DNA of 64,000 bases from Myxococcota bacterium (GTDB taxonomy: Bacteria > Myxococcota > XYA12-FULL-58-9 > JALHOP01), in NCBI GenBank assembly GCA_022842935.1, contig JALHOP010000003.1:248001-312000 (forward strand), read 5' to 3'. Positions 18,381 through 25,787 of the stretch are shown in pieces. The position numbers were made by a program, and so were the translations under genes. The notes under the pieces are model-generated. The model saw nothing but the letters and a program-made list of their open reading frames with translations. It did no database searches and had not been told where the DNA came from. Within the stretch, counting starts at the first letter, position 1, and every line of letters starts with the position of its first letter.

Positions 18381-19133
18381 GTGGCGAAGCAGCGCGCCGA
18401 CCTACTGGTGGTCGAGCAGGGGCTCGCCGAAACGCGGTCGCGCGCTCAGGCCCTCATTCTTGCGGGCGTCATCGTATGCATCGATGCGAAGACCGGTGGC
18501 GACAGGCGCATCGATAAACCAGGCGAGCTCCTTGCCGATGGAGCCGTATTGCGCCTGAAGGGCGAAACCTTGCGCTACGTGTCGCGTGGCGGCTTGAAGC
18601 TCGAAGCGGCGCTCGAACGCTTCGCGGTCGATCCAGCGGGCCGCGTGTGTATGGACGTTGGCGCTTCGACAGGTGGCTTTACCGATTGTCTGCTACAGCG
18701 GTCTGCGGCAAAGGTTTACGCCATCGACGTGGGTACCAACCAGCTCGCTTGGAAGCTGCGCGACGACCCGCGGGTGGTGGTGATCGAGCAGACGAACATC
18801 CGCGCGGCGAGCGTCTCGCTCGTACCCGAGCCTGTGAATCTAGTGGTCATCGACGTCTCGTTCATTTCGCTGGGGCTCGTCGTGCCACACGTGGTGCGGT
18901 TGTCCGCGCGACCCAGCGAGCTCGTGGCGCTGGTCAAGCCCCAGTTCGAGGTGGGGCGTGCGGATGTCGGCAAGGGTGGCATCGTTCGCGACGCTGCGGC
19001 GAGACAGCGCGCCCTCGACGAGGTATCGGCGATGGTGGCCGAGTGTGGCTATACGGACGTCTCCACCATGGAATCGCCCATTCTGGGTGCCAAAGGTAAC
19101 CACGAATTCTTGCTTCACGCGCGAATACGCTGA
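18381..19133 (+). CDS. tlyA: TlyA family rRNA 2'-O-methyltransferase
   Basis: From GTG 18381 the product is 250 residues. An S4 RNA-binding domain (about 4-65, QRADLLVVEQGLAETRSRAQ) precedes an FtsJ-like methyltransferase domain with the SAM motif DVGASTGGFTDCLLQ and the family signature KPQFEVGRADVGKGGIVRD. In actinobacteria TlyA methylates cytidines of 16S and 23S rRNA and governs capreomycin sensitivity; many relatives are misnamed haemolysin. It is placed directly behind xseB, a common arrangement in bacteria. Confidence 0.93.
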   Translation: MAKQRADLLVVEQGLAETRSRAQALILAGVIVCIDAKTGGDRRIDKPGELLADGAVLRLKGETLRYVSRGGLKLEAALERFAVDPAGRVCMDVGASTGGFTDCLLQRSAAKVYAIDVGTNQLAWKLRDDPRVVVIEQTNIRAASVSLVPEPVNLVVIDVSFISLGLVVPHVVRLSARPSELVALVKPQFEVGRADVGKGGIVRDAAARQRALDEVSAMVAECGYTDVSTMESPILGAKGNHEFLLHARIR

Positions 19134-19148
19134 GATTGTACTGACCCT

Positions 19149-21593
19149 ATGATGCTGATGCAGGTCACATGCCCGCATTGCGGCGCGCGCTACCAGTTCG
19201 AGCGCTCGCTCATCCCGCAGGCGGGATACGATGCGCAGTGCGCCAACTGCAGTGGCATCTTCGTGGTGGCACCGGATAGCTCGGGTCATGAAGCGCCCAT
19301 TGCGTTGCCGAGCATGTCGATGATCGACACCTGGCTTGCTCCGCCCGCGCTCGCCCCAAAATCGACTCGCAACGTCGCATCGCAAGGAGTTGCCGGCGCG
19401 AGTCGGGTCACGACGAGCGCGAGCTCGCTCCCCGCGGTCGAGGCAACGCCTCAGCAAGGAGCGCGTTCCGGACACGACGCCCCGGCGACCGTGACTGTCC
19501 TGCCTGTCGGCGGTCGCGGCGCACCGGCGGTCGTGGCCGGCCAAGGCGACCCAGTCGGACTGCAGTTCAGTGTCGCATGTCCGGCCTGTGACACGGTGTA
19601 CGCTTTTGCGGTCAACGACATCCCACGCGCTGGCGTTGATGCGCCGTGTACGCAGTGCGCCCATCCCTACAGGCTGACCCGCGTCGGCGATTCCGACGAT
19701 GCCCTGGACTCCATCGAGCCCGACGCCGCCCCTGACTCCATCGATCACGACGACGATACGGTACCCGCCGCCACCGCGTTGCTGCGACCGCTCGAGCCCG
19801 AGGTGCTGCACGACGAAATATCAGAGCCCGGCCTCGGGAAAGTGCTGGGCGAAGACGCGCCACGTCTCGCGCTGATGCATGGCGACGAGGATACGACGCC
19901 CGATGGAGATGGGGCCGACACGCCCCTGCTCGAGCAGCTCCTGACCGACGAGCCAGTGAGCGAAAGTATCGAGGGCCGATTGACGACCGTCGATGACGCG
20001 GCCGGCGAGAGTCCCACCGGCGATCATCGTGTGCCCGAGCCGCCTGGGTCTCTGCAGCCGGTCTTCGGCGAGAGTATCGCCGAAGGCCCGACCGCGGGCG
20101 GTCCTGTCGAGCCGCCAATCCCCGAAGAAATCACCAAACCTTTCGCGAAGTCGCCGGTCGCGCGAGCCGGCTCCGACGAAGCCCGTGTGGTCGAAGACGC
20201 GCCGACCCCGGTGCCGCGCGACCAAACTGGACCACGCGCCTTCGTCCCGCTTGCCGCGAGCGAGCGCTCGCGTGCGGGAGCGGCAAGCTGGGGCCCCCCT
20301 GACCCTCAGGCTGTCATGCGCTCTCGTGTCCGCACGAGCGGGGAGGGAAAGGAGCGCGTCAAGAATCGCCGCCCACCATTCGACGACGACGACGTGGCCC
20401 GCTTGCGCAAAGACGGCAAGCCGCGCTTCGACCCGCGCGAGTTCGACGACGAGGATAGTGTATTCTCGAAGATCGGCCTGCGCGGTAAGCACCGTATCGC
20501 CATCGTTGGGGCTCTGGGGCTGGTGCTGGCGGTCTCGCTCGTCTTCGTCATGGTGCCGCTCCTTAGCGGCAAGTCGGTGCTTCAGATCCTGCACCTGCGC
20601 ACCTCTGGCGATCTGCGCTTGCAGGAGCTTACGAACAACGCGCGCGCCGCGCTCTTGGCCGACACCGATGTCGGTTATCGCGACGCCACCAAGGCCGCGA
20701 ATGACATCCTCGACATCGATCCGAGCAACGTCGATGGCCGAGTAATCTACGGCATCGCCTCCGTGTTCCGCGGTGTCGACGTCCGCGCCGCCGCGCAGAA
20801 CATGGTCGCTGAGGGCGAAGTGGTTCAATCGTCGCAAATGCTCGCAACCGCTTCCGCCGAGCTCGCGCATGCCCGACGGGTTTTGTCGCGCAAGAACGAT
20901 GAGAGCGCCGAGCTCGCCTTCACCGCCGGCATCTACTATGCGCTCGACGAAGATCAACGCGCCCTTGCCCGTGACGCGTATGCCCGTGGCATGCGGCTCG
21001 CGCGCGTCGCCGAAGACGCCGCGCCGCCGACACCGTACGCTGCTTACCTGCAAGCCACGCTACGTAACCTCGAAGGCGACGCCGCGGGCGCTCGCGCCTC
21101 GCTCGAGCGAGCCATGACACTCGAGCCACGCTGGCAGCGACCGCGCTTCGAGCTCGCCCGTCTCGAGGCGGCACGCGGCGAGGTCGGCCGAGCGCGGGAT
21201 CTCGCGACCGAAGTCGTGACCGCCAACGCGGACCACTTGAAGGCCAAAGACCTCCTCGCGGTCCTGCCTGAGGCCCCTGCAGTCCCAGCGGTCGGTAGGG
21301 CGCCCGTGGTCCCGAAGCCTGCCGACCCGCCGCCGGCCGCGCCACAATCCGAAGCTCAGGCACCCAAGCCGCCCCCGGAGCCCAAGCACATCGAACAACC
21401 CAAAGCCGAACAGCCGCGCCGTGATCCACCCGCTCCGAAGCCAGTGCCCGAGGCGCGTGAGGGCAGTGTCCCCGACATCCAGACGCCACCGGACTCCCCG
21501 ACTATCATTCGTGGCGCGCCGCCGCCCTTTCAGCCGCCGGTCGAGCCGGCGCCGGAAGACGATGGTGCGGCGCCACCAGAAACCCAAAACTGA
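19149..21593 (+). CDS. Membrane protein with two zinc ribbons and TPRs
   Basis: This 814-residue protein starts MMLMQVTCPHCGARY. A first MJ0042-type zinc ribbon uses C8, C11, C31 and C34; a second copy of the same pattern (ACPACDTVYAF ... CTQCAHPYRL) lies around residues 140-175. A long acidic disordered stretch follows, then one membrane helix near 450-470 and a region of alpha-helical TPR-like repeats to about 690. The end is Pro/Ala/Glu-rich. Proteins of this plan are common in Myxococcota and are not functionally defined. The TPR region would face the periplasm if the zinc ribbons are cytoplasmic. The next gene begins within its stop (TGATG). Confidence 0.8.
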   Translation: MMLMQVTCPHCGARYQFERSLIPQAGYDAQCANCSGIFVVAPDSSGHEAPIALPSMSMIDTWLAPPALAPKSTRNVASQGVAGASRVTTSASSLPAVEATPQQGARSGHDAPATVTVLPVGGRGAPAVVAGQGDPVGLQFSVACPACDTVYAFAVNDIPRAGVDAPCTQCAHPYRLTRVGDSDDALDSIEPDAAPDSIDHDDDTVPAATALLRPLEPEVLHDEISEPGLGKVLGEDAPRLALMHGDEDTTPDGDGADTPLLEQLLTDEPVSESIEGRLTTVDDAAGESPTGDHRVPEPPGSLQPVFGESIAEGPTAGGPVEPPIPEEITKPFAKSPVARAGSDEARVVEDAPTPVPRDQTGPRAFVPLAASERSRAGAASWGPPDPQAVMRSRVRTSGEGKERVKNRRPPFDDDDVARLRKDGKPRFDPREFDDEDSVFSKIGLRGKHRIAIVGALGLVLAVSLVFVMVPLLSGKSVLQILHLRTSGDLRLQELTNNARAALLADTDVGYRDATKAANDILDIDPSNVDGRVIYGIASVFRGVDVRAAAQNMVAEGEVVQSSQMLATASAELAHARRVLSRKNDESAELAFTAGIYYALDEDQRALARDAYARGMRLARVAEDAAPPTPYAAYLQATLRNLEGDAAGARASLERAMTLEPRWQRPRFELARLEAARGEVGRARDLATEVVTANADHLKAKDLLAVLPEAPAVPAVGRAPVVPKPADPPPAAPQSEAQAPKPPPEPKHIEQPKAEQPRRDPPAPKPVPEAREGSVPDIQTPPDSPTIIRGAPPPFQPPVEPAPEDDGAAPPETQN

Positions 21594-23422
21594 TGTCGCG
21601 AGCCACGCTCTTGCTCGTCGTGTCGTCGCTCGTTGCCTGTGCCGCGCAACCGATGGCGCCGCGGCCGGCGACGCTCGATGGCTACATGATCGTCCCTCCG
21701 GCGGACGCAGGCCACCTCGACCCGGCAGGCGTTACGCACGTGATGCGCGGCCTGTACTTCCTCGAGAACGGTCACCCCGCTGCCGCCATCCCGCATTTTC
21801 GGGTAGCGCTGCTTTACGACGCGAGCTCTGGCTATCTTCACCAAAAGCTCGCCGAAGCCTGGGTATCGGAAGGGCGCCTCGACCGCGCGCGCGGGGTGCT
21901 GGAGCAGGGCTTGTCGCGGTCACCCACCGATCCGTACCTCACGACCATGGCGGGAGAGCTTGCCCGCCGCAACAAGCGTTTCAGCGAGGCGGTCGCGCTT
22001 CTCGAATATGGGCTCGACGAACAGCACACCGTTTTGGTCGCCGGCAGCGGACTCGCGGACGCGCTGGCGTGGCAGAAGAAGACCGCTGAAGCGGAGGGGC
22101 GTGTCGTCGACTTGATGAACGCCAATCCTGCTCGAGAGGACCTCGCAGCCCAACTCGGTGGTGTTCTCGAAGATCACGGACGTCTCGGAACCGCGCTCGC
22201 GACGTATCAACGCGCACGTGCGCAAAAGCCGAGTTCTCGCGACGCAGCGTTCGGCGAGATGCGAGTTCTCGAGCTGATGGGCCGACCCGCCGAGGCTGCC
22301 GCGAGCCTCGCGAGGCTTTTCGCCTACGAGCCTGACGACGTAGCGCTCTACGTGCAAGTCGCGCGTCTCTATAGGCGCGCGGGCTCCCCATCCGCGGAAG
22401 CGTACAGAGCCGAAGCCCTGCGCCTCGCTGGAAGCGATCTTGCCGCGCTTGGCATCGTCGCAAGCGGTGACATCGCCGAGGGGGACGTCGCGGCCGGGCT
22501 CGCACTCGTCGAAGAGATGAGAAGAATCGCTGCCGCAGACATGGGTGGACCGCCGCCGATCCAGCTCACCGCCTTCCTCGCCGAGGCGCATCGCGAGAGG
22601 GGCGAGCCCACGAAATGTCTCGCCGAGCTGCAGGCGGTCGCCGACTCACCCGATGTCGCGCGCACCCGCGCCGGATGTCTCGCCGATGCGGGCCGTGTCG
22701 CCGACGCCCTCACGGTCTTGGCACGCGCCGTGACGGGGCCCGCGTCGCCCCGCGAGCTAGCGCTCGACGCTGCTCGGGTGCTCGCTCTCGAGCCGGATGA
22801 AGCCGTGGCGCGCCGTAAGCTCGAGGCCTTTCTGAAAATCCGCGGTTTCGGGCCCTACGAACGGAGCCTCGCCACGGCGACTCTTGCTCAGCATCTCGGT
22901 CACGAGGCTGAGGCCATGGCCCTGATTGGCGCGCTTCACGCCGTCGATGCAACCAACAGCGATCTGCGGATGCGACACGCGGACGCGCTCGCCCGCAACG
23001 GGCGTATCGAAGAGGCCGTCACCATCTTGCGCGCTATGGTCGAGGAACAGCCGGAAGATCCGACGCGACTGAACGCGCTCGGGTTTACCCTGGCGGACGC
23101 TGCTACCTCGCTCGACGAGGCCGAGGTGCATCTACGTCACGCGTACCGGCTTGGCTCCGAGGAGAGCTTCATCGTCGACAGTCTCGGGTGGCTCGCCTAC
23201 CAGAAGAAGAGCTACGAGCTTGCCGAGCGTCTGCTTGTGCGCGCGAGCCGCGCCTCCCCGAATGACCCGGAGATCCTCCTCCATCTCGGCGAAACATACC
23301 GGGCACGTGGCAAGCGTGAAGAAGCATTGGCTTGCTTCGTCAAAGCTCTGAACGCGCATCCGGCCCGACCGATGAAAGCGCGGCTCGAGCAGCTGGTGCA
23401 AGCAACACGTGTGAGCTCATGA
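21593..23422 (+). CDS. TPR-repeat lipoprotein
   Basis: The 609-residue product has a lipoprotein signal (MSRATLLLVVSSLVAC, Cys16). It then has at least eight TPR-like helical pairs, for example GLYFLENGHPAAAIPHFRVAL near 43, and a C-terminal run containing LNALGFTLADA, DSLGWLAYQKKSYELAERL and LLHLGETYRARGKREEAL. This C-terminal set is typical of outer-membrane TPR lipoproteins of Myxococcota and other deltaproteobacterial lineages. It probably scaffolds a secretion or envelope complex. It is coupled to the genes on both sides (TGATG before, ATGA after). Confidence 0.85.
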   Translation: MSRATLLLVVSSLVACAAQPMAPRPATLDGYMIVPPADAGHLDPAGVTHVMRGLYFLENGHPAAAIPHFRVALLYDASSGYLHQKLAEAWVSEGRLDRARGVLEQGLSRSPTDPYLTTMAGELARRNKRFSEAVALLEYGLDEQHTVLVAGSGLADALAWQKKTAEAEGRVVDLMNANPAREDLAAQLGGVLEDHGRLGTALATYQRARAQKPSSRDAAFGEMRVLELMGRPAEAAASLARLFAYEPDDVALYVQVARLYRRAGSPSAEAYRAEALRLAGSDLAALGIVASGDIAEGDVAAGLALVEEMRRIAAADMGGPPPIQLTAFLAEAHRERGEPTKCLAELQAVADSPDVARTRAGCLADAGRVADALTVLARAVTGPASPRELALDAARVLALEPDEAVARRKLEAFLKIRGFGPYERSLATATLAQHLGHEAEAMALIGALHAVDATNSDLRMRHADALARNGRIEEAVTILRAMVEEQPEDPTRLNALGFTLADAATSLDEAEVHLRHAYRLGSEESFIVDSLGWLAYQKKSYELAERLLVRASRASPNDPEILLHLGETYRARGKREEALACFVKALNAHPARPMKARLEQLVQATRVSS

Positions 23423-24162
23423 AACATCTTGTCCTCGTCTTCGCTTGCCTCATCGTCGCGTGCGTTCCGAACGTGACTCCACCGCCGTCAGTCGCGGTCT
23501 TGGCGGACGCCATGCAGCGCGGCCGCTCGCCTCACAAGGCCTTCAGCGCCGACGTGAGCATCACCTATTTCGGCAAGGAAGGGCGCGCCAAGGCTGGCGC
23601 TTCGCTCGCGGTCGCCCGGCCGGGGTCGATGCGCTACGAGCTACATGGCCCCCACGAGGGGGTCATCCAGGCGTTCGCGACGAACGGCTTCGAGCTCCAG
23701 CTTCTCGATTTCCAGAACAATCGCTTCGTCTATGGGCCGGCGACGCCGGATACGCTCGACAAGCTAATGCAATTCGCCCCGCTGCATCAGTCGGCTGAGG
23801 CCTGGGTCGGCATGCTCTTTGGCGACGTAGCCATGCCCGCCGGCGCCGAGCTCGGGTCGCGAGGTCCCCTGTGGGGTGCGCGCTGGACCGAAGATGACGT
23901 CACGCGCGAAGTGCTCGTCGATCCGGAAACGGGGCATGTGAAGAGGCTGCGCGCCTTGCGTAGCGAGGTCGTGCTCTCTGATGTCGAAGTCGAAGATCAC
24001 CATGCGTCCGGCATCCCCACTCGTCTGCATATGCGTGTCGAGTCCGCTAAAGTGGATATCGAGGTGAGGCTCAGGGAACTGACGATCGACCCAGAGCTAG
24101 ACGCCTCGGTGTTCGTTTTGGATGCGCCTTCGGCGCTCACCCCAGAGCGGATCGACGGCTAA
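23419..24162 (+). CDS. LolA/LolB-fold lipoprotein (DUF4292-like)
   Basis: The start is ATG 23419, overlapping the TPR lipoprotein stop. The 247-residue product has a lipoprotein signal (MKHLVLVFACLIVAC, Cys15). A mature domain of antiparallel strands follows (SADVSITYFGKEGRAKAGASL, SMRYELHGPHEGVIQAFATNG, FELQLLDFQNNRFVYG), the half-barrel pattern of LolA, LolB and DUF4292 proteins. This suggests lipid or lipoprotein handling at the outer membrane. A distinct LolA is encoded at 51861. It ends the long co-directional run; hflX is convergent. Confidence 0.72.
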   Translation: MKHLVLVFACLIVACVPNVTPPPSVAVLADAMQRGRSPHKAFSADVSITYFGKEGRAKAGASLAVARPGSMRYELHGPHEGVIQAFATNGFELQLLDFQNNRFVYGPATPDTLDKLMQFAPLHQSAEAWVGMLFGDVAMPAGAELGSRGPLWGARWTEDDVTREVLVDPETGHVKRLRALRSEVVLSDVEVEDHHASGIPTRLHMRVESAKVDIEVRLRELTIDPELDASVFVLDAPSALTPERIDG

Positions 24163-24197
24163 CCCGCCACGCGCTGGTTTTTCACCCGAACATAGAC

Positions 24198-24212
24198 AAG
24201 CGCGGCGCGCTT
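24198..24212. terminator. Inverted repeat between convergent genes
   Basis: AAGCGC-GGC-GCGCTT is a perfect 6-bp inverted repeat in the 49-bp gap between the lipoprotein stop and the hflX stop. It could serve as a bidirectional hairpin. There is no adjacent T-run beyond the TTTTT at 24178-24182. Confidence 0.3.
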
Positions 24213-25684
24213 CATGATTCGCCAGCGGCCGAGTCCGGTGCGTGGGAACCGTGAGACGTGGTCATCAGGAGGGCCTTGAGCTTCGCTGCAGCTTCAGGGA
24301 GCGCGCGCACGCGCAGCTTTCGGCCTTCTTCGTCGAAGGTCTCGGACAGCACTCGCGCGTTGGCGTAGATCTCCGCGACGTTCTGCTGGCGCGCGTATGG
24401 AACGACGAGCTCCTCTTCGACCATCTCTTGTTCGAAGTAGGCGATGATTGCCTCGCGCAGCCCCGCGACATCTCCGGGAGCGTGCGCCGATAGCTGAATG
24501 GCGTCCGGGTAACGCTCGCGCAAGTCAGCCTTTTGTTCGTCCGTCAGCCGGTCGACCTTGTTGAGCAAGAGCTTGCTCGGCACCTCCGAGGCGCCGATTT
24601 CGCCGAGGACGCCACGTGTGACCGCGAGTTGATTCTCGAACGTGGGATCGGAGGCGTCGACGACGTAGAGCAGTAGCGAAGCCTCCATCGCTTCGTCGAG
24701 GGTCGACCGGAAGGAGGCGACGAGATCGTGAGGCAGCTTCTGGATGAACCCGACCGTGTCCGATACGAGGATGCGTGGCTTGGTCTCGGGGTGCAGGGCG
24801 CGAACAGTCGTGTCGAGTGTGGCGAAGAGCTGGTCGGCGACCAGGACGCTGCTCCCGGTGAGCGCGCGCATCAAAGACGACTTGCCCGCGTTGGTGTAAC
24901 CGACCAACGCGACGCGAAGCTGGTCGCGCCGCGCGAAGCGGCGGTTGGCTTGATCACCAGAGATGGCATCGAGCTCGCGGCGCAGCTCGGCCAAGCGGTC
25001 GCGGATGCGCCGACGGTCGAGCTCGACGGCCGTGTCGCCGGCGCCTCGGCCTTGCTGGCGCTCGGAGGCACCGGCCGATTCGCGCAATCGCGGCGCCAGG
25101 TAGTTGAGCCGGGCGATCTCAACTTGCAGCCTAGCCTCGCGGCTACGCGCGTGGCGGTGGAAGATCTCGACGATGACGCCGCTGCGATCCATGGCGGGGA
25201 CCCCAGTCGCGCGCTCGAGATTGGAGAGCTGGTTGGGCGACAGCTCGTGGTCGACAACGACCATGGTGGCCCGTCCGGCGGGCTCCGCTGCACCGGCGTC
25301 CGCTTCGGCGGTGTCCGCTGCGGTGGTGTCGTCACTCTCGCTTTCGTCCTCCGCCTCCGCCTCGGAGGTCTCGTCGGCGGCCTCCCAGCGTTCCTTGGCT
25401 TTCGAGGTGCGCTTGGGGGCGCGCGAGCCGACGACGCCACTACCACCCGTGATCTTGGCGAGCTCTTGGAGCTTGCCCTCGCCGAGGACATTGCCGCGCG
25501 ACAGCGTCTGTCGCTTCTGCGTGACCGTGGCGACGACCTGCCAACCGAGCGTACTGACCAGGCGGCCGAGCTCCGCTATGTGTGCTGCGTGCTCGACATC
25601 GCTGACACCATCGATCTGCACCCCAACGAGGACGACACGGGGCGATTCGGTCCGAACGTTCACCATGGCGCGGCCACTTAGCAC
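24212..25684 (-). CDS. hflX: GTPase HflX with an acidic insertion
   Basis: This 490-residue protein matches HflX, a ribosome-associated GTPase that rescues stalled or heat-damaged 50S/70S ribosomes. The HflX N-domain (about 12-165, with QKRQTLSRGNVLGEGKLQEL and VVVDHELSPNQLSNLERATG) is followed by a helical linker. The G domain has G1 GYTNAGKSS near 264, switch/G2 ATLDTTVR, G3 DTVGF and G4 NKVD. Inside the N-domain a run of about 50 mostly Glu/Asp/Ala/Ser/Thr residues (about 86-135) interrupts the usual fold and is unusual. The start is GTG 25684 or ATG 25666, with no clear ribosome site for either. Confidence 0.92.
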   Translation of the reverse strand: MLSGRAMVNVRTESPRVVLVGVQIDGVSDVEHAAHIAELGRLVSTLGWQVVATVTQKRQTLSRGNVLGEGKLQELAKITGGSGVVGSRAPKRTSKAKERWEAADETSEAEAEDESESDDTTAADTAEADAGAAEPAGRATMVVVDHELSPNQLSNLERATGVPAMDRSGVIVEIFHRHARSREARLQVEIARLNYLAPRLRESAGASERQQGRGAGDTAVELDRRRIRDRLAELRRELDAISGDQANRRFARRDQLRVALVGYTNAGKSSLMRALTGSSVLVADQLFATLDTTVRALHPETKPRILVSDTVGFIQKLPHDLVASFRSTLDEAMEASLLLYVVDASDPTFENQLAVTRGVLGEIGASEVPSKLLLNKVDRLTDEQKADLRERYPDAIQLSAHAPGDVAGLREAIIAYFEQEMVEEELVVPYARQQNVAEIYANARVLSETFDEEGRKLRVRALPEAAAKLKALLMTTSHGSHAPDSAAGES

Positions 25685-25728
25685 GCGGAGAAATCAGCGT
25701 GTAGGGCACGCAATGTAGGTTGTTCGGT

Positions 25729-25756
25729 TTGACAGCCCCCCGGGGGCTGATAGACT
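25729..25756 (+). promoter_or_regulatory. Sigma70-type promoter of the coiled-coil gene
   Basis: TTGACA (25729-25734, perfect consensus) and TAGACT (25751-25756) are separated by 16 bp. Transcription would begin near 25763, giving a 25-base leader with GGGAG (25775-25779) before ATG 25788. Nearly the whole spacer is filled by a perfect palindrome. Confidence 0.6.
25733..25749. promoter_or_regulatory. Perfect palindrome inside the promoter spacer
   Basis: CAGCCCCCCGGGGGCTG has 8-bp perfect arms around one base and lies between the -35 and -10 hexamers. This is the position used by MerR-type regulators and by steric repressors. As RNA it would also fold, but it lies upstream of the expected start site, so action as DNA is more likely. 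Confidence 0.5.
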
Positions 25757-25787
25757 CGGCCGAAGTCTCATCGCTACGGGAGTTGGC

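Noticed and set aside
19821-21053. 410-codon open frame on the minus strand
   Set aside because: It is antisense to the zinc-ribbon/TPR gene, with no motif.
24728-25681. 317-codon open frame on the plus strand
   Set aside because: It is antisense to hflX, which carries all GTPase motifs.
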